A stretch of 14,874 nt of DNA from Acanthaster planci (GCF_001949145.1 NW_019091371.1:1539172-1554045); one strand, 5' to 3'; shown: positions 1-9,427, numbered from the stretch's first letter. Translations and numbers: made by a program. The notes: generated from the letters alone by a model not told the origin.

Positions 1-847
1 TATATATAATTCACTTCATGAGTGATACAGTTACATGAGTGGGCCAAGCAGCTTTCCATTTCATGTAGTATAGTGCTGCAAGGAAAAACCAATTATTTTA
101 CTGCATGTACATGTACACACACTTGGCCGCACCCTCTATTTAAAAAAAAAATTGGTTATGACTGTTTGTCCCAGAAGTACCATTTGCCCATTTTCCCTGA
201 AATTCCTGTCAGTATTACCTACATGTACATGTAGAGTTAAGTCTACTGTTGGAAATGATGTTCGACATGTTATCAATGTTTTCAAGTTGACAGAGGTGTT
301 ATTTCAGTGACACATGTCAGTTCCAAACACGCCAAACTTCAGGGACACCGTGATTAAGCTTTTGGTAACGGCAAATAAAATGTCTTGGGTACATGAAGTG
401 GAGCATTGACAGAATACAACACAAACCAGTGTGGCATGCTGTCCAACAACTCTTTGTCAGTGAGTAGGCACTTGTGGTTGGAGCAAATGGCTCATGTCAA
501 ACATTAAGGAGACTTAAATGGACTGTAATTCTCAAGTTATGCTTGAAAGAAGCACCACAATTAGATTCATCAAAGCTGAGCAGCTAAAGAATTTTGTGGT
601 ATTTTCAGAAATTTGAAAAATCCCAGATCGATTTCAGATTTGAAAAAAATACAGCTGCACTGATATAATTGTATTTAGTAAACCTAGTGAAAAATTAGTT
701 TAAAGTTTTGCTCTGTTTTTCATTTGTTTGTTTGCAACAGACTGGCTTAACCACTTGCTGCTGGGTTTAATTTGAAGTTGCAAGACGTAAATCTGGGGGA
801 TTCTGAAGATTTTCCGTTTTCAAAATTCTTCAAAAAATCATAAGTAC
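1..847. other. Non-coding AT-rich sequence downstream of the last visible GART exon
   Basis: No convincing coding exon is visible on either strand. Two ACATGTACATGT-type palindromes lie at about 102-117 and 220-233. I looked on the minus strand for the next GARS exon, which in animals encodes a segment with a His-Ala-Gly-Thr motif followed by a Gly-Gly-Arg-Val-Leu motif, and found neither. The stretch is therefore probably part of the intron that follows the exon at 1346-1600. This is inferred from the absence of the exon. Confidence 0.4.
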
Positions 848-1000
848 ATTTACTGGACATTTACACTCACACGAATGATTGTCTGGTGGCTACTCTAATC
901 TAACATCTAATCTATTGATGCCCGAGTATTTCAGCCAGGCCTGCCACCTGGTAAAAAGAGCGCAGATTGTGCAGTGTTACACAAGTTTCTTTTGTTCCCG
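848..1000 (+). repeat. Dispersed repeat, copy 1 (diverged partner at about 9428-9585)
   Basis: This block can be aligned by eye with the block near 9428-9585 in the same orientation. Shared landmarks in order are a GACAT-TACAC start, ACGAATGA-TGTCT, a TCTAATC segment, CAGCCA-GCCTGC, a stretch ending in GTAAA-AGAGC, and ATTGTGC-GT-TT-CA. The copies differ at many positions and by small indels, so the insertion is old. Similarity fades after about 150 bases. The family is not recognised, and copy boundaries are approximate. It lies in the presumed GART intron. The flanking DNA up to about 1260 is richer in GC than the surrounding intron and may be the rest of the element. Confidence 0.55.
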
Positions 1001-1345
1001 AAACTGGCAAAGTGCTTGACTGGGGTTTTGTATCGCTCATCACTGGAGCGCTGGAGTGCTTTTATCCCCGGTGGTAATCCACTCACGCTGAATGCCACAA
1101 ACAGTGGTATCATCTTTCAAAATAATGACGGATTTCCTCCGCTATCGACAACTGAAAAAAAGTTAGCAATTTCCAGCAGCTCGGTCTTTTGTTCCGAGAA
1201 TGGTCTTTGTTATAAGGCCCAGCTCTCTTGTCTGGTTTCTGGCTCCCCGGCTTTGTATATAAAGCAAAGCCTATGTGCCTGAAACGGCAACCCAGCAGGA
1301 AATGGTTAACCAGGAATCTGGAAAAAGTTATAACCGCAAATTTAC

Positions 1346-1600
1346 CTGTGATCTCAAATCCCTTCTTACAAGAGCCAGGGTAACCTCCACTAGCTTTCAC
1401 CACTGCAACTGCAAACATGCTGTCCTGGAAACTAGGGCGGGCAGAGGGTAAGTTTCCTGTGGTGCAAGCCTTACAAGTAGCATACAAATCATTTGTAAGC
1501 AAAGGTAAAAGCACCTGTGCCTCTGGATCACCAAAGCGACAGTTGAACTCCAAGACACGAGGTCCATCACAGGTAAGCATCAGGCCAGCATACAGAACAC
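1346..1600 (-). CDS. GART: GART exon (GARS domain), ATP-grasp metal-site segment
   Basis: This exon encodes about 85 residues of glycinamide ribonucleotide synthetase (phosphoribosylamine-glycine ligase), the ATP-dependent second step of purine synthesis. The product is cytosolic in animals. The first two bases finish a Gly codon begun in the exon at 2421-2508. The segment then reads VLYAGLML, a T-C-D-G-P turn, and VLEFNCRFGDPEAQV, the signature in which Glu and Asn bind Mg-ATP in this ATP-grasp family. It continues to VVKASGGYPG and ends at FEITG with one base of the Gly codon left over. The acceptor is AG at 1602-1601 and the donor is GT at 1345-1344 (GTAAAT). There are no stops, frameshifts or unusual residues, so the exon looks functional. 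The next exon is not in the window. Confidence 0.92.
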
Positions 1601-2420
1601 CTTATGGGAAAGAAAAAACATCTGCTGCACTTCAACGACTGCAATGAGAACATCAGCAAGCACCAGCTCTCCTACCTTTCCATGCGGTTTTCATTGGAGT
1701 TCAATCCAAGCTAAAAAAAATAAACAGTTATTGGCAGTAACTAAGCATACATATGGGCCATTCTCCCAGGTTGGGAAACAAAATGTGACATGAAAGTGAA
1801 TTTTCAAATAACATGAATTAAAATCTTCTTACATGTTTTATTATGTGTATACATTGAACTTTGGGTGAATCCCTTTCAAATGCATCTTTATATCAAAGAG
1901 TGTCAGTAAAATAAAATTATGCTCTGTACCAAAACTTGCCCTGTAACACTATGATACATACCTGACAATGAATGTAACACTTATGTTACAGTTAGGACAC
2001 AAAACATTATGTTCGCAGGGCAGGTGTTTGACACTCGTGATAGGCGAAGTGCATGGAAAGTTCAGACACCTTGATAGATATTTTAAACAATTGACCTCTA
2101 CTTTTCAAAACAATCACAAAAATAAAATTTTCAGAATAAAACGTAGTGATGTCACATGAACTTGAAAATGGGTTCATTTTTTATGTCACACTTTCCTTCA
2201 TTTTAAAGTCATAGACACGAACACAAATGGGGGTGGGGCAATAAAATGAGAAACCAAACTTTGTCAAATTCACAAATCATCAATTAAATCATAAATTTTA
2301 CATTGTGACCTACATACAGAATGTTCCTTGTGGAAATAAGACCCCATCTGACCCTCCAAAAAGGGCAGGCCCATTTTCTCCGACTTCCAAAACCTGGGAG
2401 AATGACCCATGTACATGTAC
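1601..2420 (-). other. GART: GART intron, 820 bp
   Basis: The intron runs between the phase-1 donor at 2420 and the acceptor ending at 1601 (minus strand). The donor is GTACATGTAC, so the splice site lies inside one of the window's ACATGTACATGT palindromes. The acceptor follows a T-rich run and a CCCATAAG sequence. The interior is AT-rich and I see no gene or recognised repeat in it. Confidence 0.8.
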
Positions 2421-2508
2421 CTATGTATGGTCTACCCTCCGCTTTCAGTCCCGTCACTGCTTTCTCTATGATGTCCTTATAGATCTGCTGAAGAACATCT
2501 GCAGAAAT
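2421..2508 (-). CDS. GART: GART exon (GARS domain), helix leading to the PYIG motif
   Basis: This exon encodes 29 codons plus one base. The residues read from ISADVLQQIYKDIIEKAV to GLKAEGRPYI, with the first base of the next Gly codon. This matches the animal GARS helix that ends in a conserved Pro-Tyr-x-Gly just before the VLYAG strand. The acceptor is AG at 2510-2509, after TTTCATGTTGC. The donor is GT at 2420-2419. The 5' junction is phase 0, matching the exon at 3583-3708. The 3' junction is phase 1, matching the exon at 1346-1600. The matching phases on both sides are strong evidence that this is a real exon. Confidence 0.9.
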
Positions 2509-2770
2509 CTGCAACATGAAAAATTTGACAACGAAGTTTCATATTGCCAAGCAATTCTCGGAGGGTTGAGCAACTCCTATACTCAGGCAGCAGTGTCCAT
2601 GCATAAATGGTTATATTGTGCTCAAAGTCAAAGTGACATCATGAGTATTCACTTTAGATTTCTTTTTGTGACATTTTAGCTCTGTTTACCGATTTTGGTA
2701 GAAACTAATACTTATGTAATCTTAACTACTTGACAACCAAGCTTGCTGAGGCTAGCTAGCAGGTCCACGT

Positions 2771-2893
2771 TAAATATAGCACCAGGTACCATAAACTATT
2801 TCCAAAGATGTGCAGCATTAGGAATGTTAATTTTCCTGACTATGCATTGGGGAGATAATAAATTTTATAAGGGGTTTTGCCCTTACACTGACC
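2771..2893 (+). repeat. Direct repeat, copy 1 (partner at 3068-3160)
   Basis: The copy contains ATATAGCA, AAACTATT-CCAA-GATG, and a long shared tail running from TTGGGGAGAT through AAGGGGTTTTG to CCTTACACTGAC. Copy 2 at 3068-3160 keeps the same order but lacks about 25-30 bases in the middle. The repeat lies in the GART intron between the exons at 3583-3708 and 2421-2508, next to tRNA-like SINE heads. It may be a SINE body or a separate short element; I do not recognise the family. Confidence 0.65.
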
Positions 2894-2954
2894 CATAACA
2901 CTGTATGTTCAGTGCTTGAGAACTTGCAGAAAAAGTATACAAGCTTACATGTAC

Positions 2955-3032
2955 ATATACTCAGGTGGGCTCGAACCCATACCTCTCGTCTTCAAGTGCA
3001 GACGTCTTAACCACTCAACCATCGACTTGCCA
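2955..3032 (-). repeat. tRNA-derived SINE head, minus orientation
   Basis: Read on the minus strand, this contains an A-box-like GATGGTTGAGTGGTTAAGACG (complement of about 3003-3023) and a B-box-like GGTTCGAGCCC (about 2968-2978), separated as in a tRNA. The A-box region continues into ACGTCTGCACT, shared exactly with the plus-strand head at 3181-3207. It resembles a Ser/Leu-type tRNA 5' half, but the acceptor ends do not pair well. It is therefore a pol III-type SINE head rather than a functional tRNA gene. Confidence 0.65.
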
Positions 3033-3067
3033 GGGTCAGTTGACCGGTCCAAGTAAAATGTAACAGT

Positions 3068-3160
3068 CTGATATAGCAGCGGATACAGCAAACTATTCCA
3101 AGATGACTTTGTGTTGGGGAGATGCTAAATTTTAAAAAGGGGTTTTGTCCTTACACTGAC
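3068..3160 (+). repeat. Direct repeat, copy 2 (partner at 2771-2893)
   Basis: This is the shorter copy of the repeat described at 2771-2893. It is in the same orientation and is missing a central segment. It ends in CCTTACACTGAC about 20 bases before the plus-strand SINE head at 3178. The minus-strand SINE head lies between the two copies. The block may come from nested insertion or from duplication of a composite element. Confidence 0.65.
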
Positions 3161-3177
3161 ATATGTTCATAACATCT

Positions 3178-3247
3178 TAGTGGTCGAGCGGTTAAGACGT
3201 CTGCACTAGTAAACAGGAGGTTGTGGGTTCGAATCCCATCCAAGCTC
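3178..3247 (+). repeat. tRNA-derived SINE head, plus orientation
   Basis: The A box TGGTCGAGCGG (3181-3191) is followed by TTAAGACGTCTGCACT and by a B box GGTTCGAATCC (3226-3236), with tRNA-like spacing. The segment resembles a Ser/Leu-type tRNA but does not close into a good acceptor stem. It is followed by ATGAATTTTTTCC, as expected of a SINE body. With the head at 2955-3032 it forms an inverted pair about 145 bp apart. Confidence 0.7.
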
Positions 3248-3582
3248 ATGAATTTTTTCCACAACCTATCGGGAAAAAACTGAGTATCTAGAGTTACGAA
3301 CATATGTTGGTGTACCCTTATTAAAATGTAACAGGTAAAATTTACCCTTTACACGCTTGTGCCTAACACCAAGATACCAGTGTACATGTATGTATGTACA
3401 CTGTAGCCACAGTATAGTATTCACCGATCATGGATATGCACCATCACTTTTGATCTGCATCACAGGACTGACTTTTTTGGAAATCCTAGATGAAACACTG
3501 CTACCTTCATGGACCTGTCAGCATGATATCTGCATCTTATTACCCTTACTGTTTTCTTAGGTTATAAAATGTGATTACTTAC

Positions 3583-3708
3583 CTGTGGACATGGGCAATA
3601 AGCCCCCATTCCTCCTGTGTTGGGACCTGTTTCATTTTCTCCTGCTTTCTTATGATCCTGAACTGGAGGCATTGGGGCAACATGAGTCCCATCACAAAAT
3701 GCAAGTAC
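3583..3708 (-). CDS. GART: GART exon (GARS domain), GGMGAYCP segment
   Basis: This exon encodes 42 codons with no split codon at either end. It runs from VLAFCDG through [11 protein letters not shown] and [12 protein letters not shown] to a final Gln codon. APMPP-QDHK and GPNTGGMGA(Y)-P are hallmark motifs of the GARS ATP-grasp fold, next to the nucleotide and glycine site. The acceptor is AG at 3710-3709, after TTTTCTTTGC. The donor is GT at 3582-3581 (GTAAGTAATC, close to consensus). Both junctions are phase 0, agreeing with the exons at 6175-6243 and 2421-2508. A Cys replaces the Ala common before the final Pro-Gln, which is minor. No damage is seen. Confidence 0.93.
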
Positions 3709-3820
3709 CTGCAAAGAAAACACACTTTGTGCACTCACATTATAAAGACAGAAAATGCCTCTATTGCTTCTCAAACATTAACAATTAAACTCTATATACA
3801 AAGGAACCCATTCATGTTCA

Positions 3821-3893
3821 TGGGGGCTCAGGTTGGCACAATCATTCTTTCCTTGTGCCTTTCACCACTGCAGCCCAGGTTTGATTCCTAGCC
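3821..3893 (+). repeat. Decayed tRNA-derived SINE head, coral-like family
   Basis: An A-box-like GGCTCAGGTTGG (3825-3836) and a B-box-like GGTTTGATTCC (3878-3888) flank a CTTTCACCACTGCAGCCC segment. From memory, this resembles an anthozoan SINE head in which TTCCACCAATG-GGCCCGGGTTCGATTCCC is characteristic. Mutations in both boxes suggest it is inactive. The family assignment is from recall, not a search. It differs from the heads at 2955-3032 and 3178-3247. Confidence 0.5.
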
Positions 3894-5112
3894 TGATTCA
3901 AGCTACAGGTACAGTGCCAAGGGTGCTTTGAGAAATCCTTGGTTTCATTACCACAACTGTTTCATAGTATTTAATAACACCTTGTGGACCCATGTTCCTC
4001 AGTGGTATAAAACAATAGATCAGTTTTCAGACGAGCAAAATAACACCTGCTTTCAAGGTTTGTTTGAAATTCATTCCATTCACAACAGTGTAAATGTATG
4101 TTTGAAGTTGTCAAAATGACTTTATTGGTTGGATTTTGTAGTGACAAAATGTACAACAGAGTTGGGTTGAACAAAAACTTGAAAAACTTACAAATGATAT
4201 TTTGATTAATCTTGATTGAAAAGTATGCATTTTAATATTTGATCTTATTACTAAAACATTTCTAATATTGGACAGAATCTGTATGTATAGACAAGGTGCT
4301 ACGAACAAGTACAATAAAACTTGCCATCCTTGATGATCAATCATGTATACACTGTGTTTTCCAGAGACAAAAGTAAACTTTCTCCAGAGACAAAAGTGAA
4401 CTTGGCAAATAAAAAATTCCGCAAAATTTGCAGAAACAAAAATGTTGTCAGAAATGTGTGTTCAGTTCTTTAGTCTCATGCATCTGAGTAACCAGAGAAC
4501 CAAGTTACAAACTGAAAAAGATCTCTCATGATCAGGCACAATAAGGGAAAACTTGACTTCCACTTTTAGTGAGAACTGAATTTCTATCGGGGGGGGGATA
4601 AATTGTGAGGTACGATTTGATGTTTGCATTCATAACTGCATTTTACAAAAAGGTGACAGTAGACATAGTGACCATACAGCTTCAACCTGGTTAATCATGC
4701 AGTTTTCTAATGTACGCCAAGAAAAATTCCCAATTAATGTCTTTATTGTTTTAAGTATCAAAACAAGAATTCATCTTTCTTAAATACCTCAGACAGTCTC
4801 CCTATTCAACAATGTGCAACCAGACAGTATAACAACATTTGATAATTCCCGCTGAGAAGTGATAATGCCCACTACATAAATCGCACGCTGGCACCTGGAT
4901 ATGAGACAGTTTAATCGGTTCTGACTGGTTAAGAGTGTGCACATGGCTCGCCAGGGGCACACCAAGTCCAAATAAGGAGATTCTTTTGGACAACTAAAAT
5001 AAAATGGACAGGGGTGTTCGAGAAAATGAAAGTAAAATGCTTGAACAAAATCGTTGGAAATCTGTCACATATTGACTTCTTTTGACTCTGATTAAAAGAG
5101 GTATTTATGAAT

Positions 5113-5245
5113 GGAAATAAATACGTGCTTGGCCAGTCTTAAAACAACATTGACAATGCCTTTGGCTGCAACTCAAGCATTAATCACGTCCATTCTCCTT
5201 CACTGGTCTTATATGCACGTGTAAGGCCAAGCACAAATTTATTCC
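5113..5245. mobile_element. Short inverted-repeat element (MITE-like), 133 bp
   Basis: The left arm at 5113-5134 reads GGAAATAAATACGTGCTTGGCC. The right arm at 5225-5245, complemented, reads GGAATAAATTTGTGCTTGGCC. The arms match except for about three positions and a one-base gap, and the innermost ten bases (GTGCTTGGCC) are exact. The 90-base interior has no coding potential. This is the expected form of a miniature inverted-repeat transposable element or a foldback. No clear target-site duplication is visible. It lies within the GART intron. Confidence 0.5.
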
Positions 5246-6174
5246 TTTTTTTAATTTCTAAGAGACTGTCCTTGTGGTACACAAATATTTTTGGTCATGT
5301 GCTTGTTGCTCAAATGTCACTTCACATGACACGCTGATTGTTTGGGATTTTTTTTGGGGGGGGTTAAGTCAAAGATGAATCTTATTCTATCTAGCAGATG
5401 CATTTCTACTATAGAAATATATTTGTGATTAAAACTGTATGTTTGCAATGTATTCCCATTGTAATGTCATTTTTGTGGAATTTTTTACGAAAGTTTCGTT
5501 AAAAAATGGAGTTTTCTATTCGGGAAAATTCAAAAACTGCAACTTAATGAAATTGGTAAAGTTTCATCTCTCCAGGTACATGTATTTCATTATTGTTCAA
5601 GAGGTCATCTCAGGGGCTAGTAGCACCGTACTACTCAAAGCAGTTATTGTGTGTATAATATGTCTCCATCCTAATTGTAAGTCCCATATGAGATTACTTT
5701 AGCTGTTCCTGTGAACCATGCTAATGAAAAACAAAATGAGTACACTAACTGCTACAAATATTTATAGTATTCATATGTATGAGACGTAATTTGTGTGCCA
5801 CTTGGCTCAAGCTCCATGTGCATCTTAGTGCCAACTGCTATTTTTTAGCACATGCCTGCTCCACATGAATGAAAGTCGCAGTGCCAAAAGACAATAAAAC
5901 CATTGAAACAATAACCAACAGGCCACTAATTGCATGAGAACCATGTTGAATTGAACTTACTTTCACAGAATGCCCACAAACAATATTTGCAAAGGAATAA
6001 ATACCACGGTTACCTTGTGGAGAAACTCTTGGTTATCACTTATAGGATGGACGTTGATCATAACTTAGTCTTTATATTCTTAAATTCAAGTTCACGAGAC
6101 TTCATGCAGGTTTATCAGTAAACCTATGTTTGTATGCAAATATTACAATATTGCAAATTTCAGCAAATGCTCAC

Positions 6175-6243
6175 AGAAAACTCCTCCCCTTCTAGTAGCT
6201 CCTCGACTACCACCTTGTCTCCAGCACCTCCAAATATTTTATC
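6175..6243 (-). CDS. GART: GART exon (GARS domain), most 5' exon visible
   Basis: This exon encodes 23 codons with no split codon: DKIFGGAGD, KVVVEELLEGEEFS. It matches the GARS segment FG-AG--(V/I)V-EELL-GEE(V/F)S, whose Glu-Glu-Leu-Leu strand contributes to ATP binding in the ATP-grasp fold. The acceptor is AG at 6245-6244, after TGCTTATTTATGC. The donor is GT at 6174-6173 (GTGAGC). Both junctions are phase 0, and the sequence continues exactly into VLAFCDG of the exon at 3583-3708. The preceding exon, expected to encode the VVKASGLAAGKGV nucleotide loop, was not found up to 14874. Confidence 0.9.
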
Positions 6244-6847
6244 CTGCATAAATAAGCACAGAAACAAATCTCAAAGAACTTCTTCCTTTTATCTTGTCCT
6301 TCGACAGGGACAATTCTGTATTGGTGTCAGAGACACATAAATTTGCAAAGATTAGAAAGTGCTTTGTGTTTATGAAGAGTTTGGATATTTTCCCCATCTT
6401 TGAATTAATACATGTGTATCTTCAAATTAATTCAGGTCCTAACTATGAAAGTATATATGACTGTAGTTATGAATGTGAAGTACTAAACTACATGGAATGT
6501 ATGCTTTTTGGGGCAATGCAGTTGTAGTTTTGTGGACCAAAAAAGCAGAATTTAACCATTTTAATGGTGAGAGCAAAAGAGCAAAAAGCATTCAAAGGGG
6601 TATGAAATGCTTGATCAATTTACACTCACATTTTTGCATTGCCTTCTTTCAGGACACCTAACAATTGTAAATGTTTCAATATCAGAAAACTTGGAGAATC
6701 ATCACGCTTGCAAAACTTGGAAAATCAACCCACTTGCAAATTACCAAAGACGGTTTTTAAAAACGCAGATTTTAAAATCATTAAATAAACAATATTTACA
6801 GTAAATTCTAGTGAAGTTGACACAGTACAACTTGCCAAATAGCCAAA
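6244..6847. other. AT-rich non-coding sequence, presumed GART intron
   Basis: No supported exon on either strand. The stretch contains a 26-bp imperfect tandem duplication at 6686-6737. It lies upstream of the most 5' GART exon seen, so it is probably intron. Confidence 0.4.
6686..6737 (+). repeat. Two-copy 26-bp imperfect tandem repeat
   Basis: The units at 6686-6711 and 6712-6737 both start AAAACTTGGA and end CTTGC, and match at 22 of 26 positions. They lie head to tail with no gap. No coding role is seen. Confidence 0.8.
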
Positions 6848-7063
6848 GTCAGCCATTTTACAAAAGCTGATGCAGAAGTGGAAGATACTGCATCCACTAC
6901 TGATGTTGAGGTCCCTAATAAGGCTGTACTATCTCCTTCTATCAATGAGGCATTCAAAGTGCTTAATGATATAAGGCACTTTGCTATCAGCTTCCTGGCC
7001 AACCTGATGGATTTTGGCAATCACATGGAAACATTCCTTAAAATAAGATGCCTGAGAGAATGA
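6848..7063 (+). pseudogene. Possible C-terminal remnant of a pogo/Tigger-like transposase
   Basis: An open frame runs from just after a stop at about 6840 to TGA at 7061-7063. It starts acidic (ADAEVEDTASTTDVEVPN) and then shows an amphipathic pattern, EAFKVLNDIRHFAISF, followed by ETFLKIR close to the stop. An acidic linker and then spaced A--VL--IR-F and E-FL helices near the C terminus is the layout I recall for CENP-B/Tigger DDE transposases. No DDE catalytic core is visible upstream. The frame could be chance, or part of an unrelated gene. The assignment is from pattern alone. Confidence 0.25.
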
Positions 7064-9011
7064 AAATCACTGATTTCTTCTTAAGAAGTACATGTAAACT
7101 TTCATGTGTTGAGTCAATCACATGTACATGTATGAACAAGAAATTGTAGCATATCTTCATACATGTCAAATTGAATCCTGCCATAATCTCCCATTGTTTG
7201 GGACTTGGTTTACGATAAAAAACATTGCCTATCATAATAGTCCCATACGATTATATGATTCTTTTTTAATTTAAGAGTCTTTCCATTCATAATGTGATCA
7301 TTTAAATTTAAATATATATGTGATTTAATTTGAAGTTTACTAGTCAAACTTTTCAACTTTGCCCAACTTGCATGACATTTATCTTAAGTTTTAGTAAATT
7401 TTGGATCAAACAAGCATGGAAAAAAGCATCCCAAGATTGATATTAAATGAAAAAAGTTTGGTGATATGGTTTTATTTTATAGCTGTTAACTTTGTAATAC
7501 TTTGAAGTTTATTTGTAACAAAATACCTAAACACGCACCATCAATCAGAAAGGACTTTCAGGCCAGTACTGCAATGTGAGCAGTACCAATATTCCTTCAC
7601 ATGTACACGCTGTACGTGTAGTAGTACTACATGCATGTGCTCTGTCTATTTTGAATGATTCAGTCAGTTTAACTTAGGGTCATGTCAAGTACCTGAGGAC
7701 CCACTACCTGACCGTTGCTTACAGGTACCTGGTTCCATTTTTTCAATTACCTAAAACTGCCCCTGTACATATAAATGTCAACACAACAGTTCAGAATGGC
7801 AAGCAACCTTTTCCTTTGCTTACTTGCTGCCATATTGTCAAAAAAAATCTGAGTAAATATATGTTGAATTAAAATTAAAATGAAAAAAAAGTGATTAAAA
7901 TTCAGTCACGACATACTACACGTGCAACTCACCATAAACTGGCCAGCTTTGCCTGGCACACTTTGGTCTTTTCTCACCGGGTCACTCATATACACGCTGC
8001 ATAAACCATACCAGCCCGTAACTGCAAAAAATCCTGCGTTTCAAGCTATAATCCTGGTCAAATCTCATTGGGGCCCCCAACCCCAGGTCCCCTTTCAATG
8101 TTGGGTCTCAGTACGCAGTCTGCGCTCCAGCTCCAGATGACAACATTGACTGGGAGAGCTGGGGACCAAGAAAGGGTATGGCTATTGACACTTGTTCTCG
8201 CAATTTTGACCAAGATTGTAGCCTGACTGCTACCAGGGACCCAATGGTAGCCTGCACACAGGCACTGACTCTGCAACGGCCACATGGCTACAGAATGAAA
8301 GGTGGTGTGATTGTACATACTGGAAAAGCCCCAGTGAAAACCTGCCCTGGCTATGCGCTGCTCAGTGCCCTGTTACGATGACAGATCAAACAACAAGAAG
8401 TCCTTTCCCATGAAGGTACATTTATGTGGTTTATTGCTTTTTAATCAGTAGACAAGAAAATTTTAGGTACATGTACATGTACACTGAAACAACATCAATC
8501 TTTGAAAAATGATAATTCGTGAGCAAAACATGGCACCATTAGAACAAAGAGAAGGTAAATAACTCTGAAAACTTTACCACCACGGAGTAAGTTGATTTTG
8601 ATTATGTATTTCATGTGCAGGGCTGGTATGAATCCATAACGTGGGAACTCTAACTAGCTTGAAATTCAGGAACCTTGATTTTCAAGTAGTTCCCTGAGGT
8701 CTGAGTTGTCGAGATCTACTGTATCTTATTTCAAATGAAAAGTTTAAGTTGCAGAGTAGTCCTGTGCAATTTTAGTTGCCAAATTCAAAGAAAGTGAGCA
8801 TGCCAGTGCAATGCTTAATCCTGCAGCTTGGCAGTAGATTGGGTGGGGCCACGGAGGTAAATACTCAATGACCATGTTTTTGTTATTGTTTTATGGGCCA
8901 CAGAGGATGGAATGGACGGAGCGGATACTTTTTGCGTGTTGCCTTGACTGCCACTGCCGAGCTTTACTGCCCACAAACTGCTTTAGGCCCGGTCACAAAC
9001 TCAATTTCTAG

Positions 9012-9044
9012 TTCAGCAATACGTGTTTTTCGCTTATTGCTGAA
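9012..9044. repeat. Perfect 10-bp inverted repeat with 13-base loop
   Basis: TTCAGCAATA at 9012-9021 is the exact reverse complement of TATTGCTGAA at 9035-9044. The loop is CGTGTTTTTCGCT. No linked gene is recognised, so a function cannot be assigned. Confidence 0.6.
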
Positions 9045-9173
9045 GGAATAGCTTAACCTACATGTAGTAAAAAACAATACTGGTGACAAGCTTTTCCAAC
9101 ATGGTTGAAACTGACGGGGATTAATTACTAATAACACAATTCATGTTGCATTAACTACAACCATAGGAAGGGC

Positions 9174-9209
9174 CTTACATTTTGCAATAGTCTTACATTT
9201 TGCAATAGT
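9174..9209 (+). repeat. Perfect 18-bp tandem duplication
   Basis: CTTACATTTTGCAATAGT occurs twice in succession with no mismatch (9174-9191, 9192-9209). The identity suggests a recent slippage event. Confidence 0.85.
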
Positions 9210-9427
9210 CTCTTATACATGACATGCATACATGTACATACATGACAAGTGAAAAGCATGTAGGGAGGTAACCAGAAATACAAGTATGATCAGTTGAATA
9301 CGCCCAGTCTATCCTGCCAAAGGATGGGTCTGTGCAATGAGGCTAAGAACTGCAATAAAGAGCTGGTAAGAAGATGCCAAACTAACCTGTGTATTCTTCA
9401 AAAATTCACACATGTACATGTATCTTT

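Larger units (their letters stand above)
3709..6174 (-). other. GART: GART intron, about 2.47 kb
   Basis: The intron is bounded by the donor GTGAGC at 6174 and the acceptor TTTGCAG ending at 3709, both phase 0. Inside it are a decayed SINE head (3821-3893) and an inverted-repeat element (5113-5245). There are homopolymer runs near 4590 and 5350 (G after T). The block at about 4840-4990 has more CpG and higher complexity than its surroundings. It could be an old repeat, but nothing identifies it. No exon is supported on either strand. Confidence 0.75.
7064..9427. other. Long stretch without a supported gene
   Basis: It is AT-rich to about 7920, with AT-only runs near 7300-7330. From about 7925 to 8380 it is more complex and GC-richer, with several short open frames on both strands. 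None matches a family I know, and none has flanking splice sites that make sense. ACATGTACATGT palindromes lie at 7120-7132, 8467-8482 and 9229-9243. A hairpin-forming sequence is at 9012-9044 and a perfect tandem duplication is at 9174-9209. The GC-richer block may be an unidentified old transposon. Confidence 0.35.

Noticed and set aside
974-1282. Open frame of 102 codons on plus and a 60-codon frame on minus in the same block
   Set aside because: No recognised domain or sensible splice context; the left side is a dispersed repeat, so both are probably chance frames in repeat DNA.
3178-3247. Functional tRNA gene
   Set aside because: A and B boxes are present, but the acceptor ends do not pair and a related copy lies inverted nearby, so it is a SINE head.
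4789-4993. Minus-strand frames considered as an extra GART exon
   Set aside because: The translation does not match any GARS segment, and the neighbouring exons already join in phase without it.
7922-8381. Overlapping short frames in a GC-richer block
   Set aside because: No domain or splice-site support; an unidentified old repeat is more likely than a gene.
9174-9209. CRISPR-like repeat
   Set aside because: Only two adjacent copies with no spacer, in what appears to be animal DNA; it is a tandem duplication.
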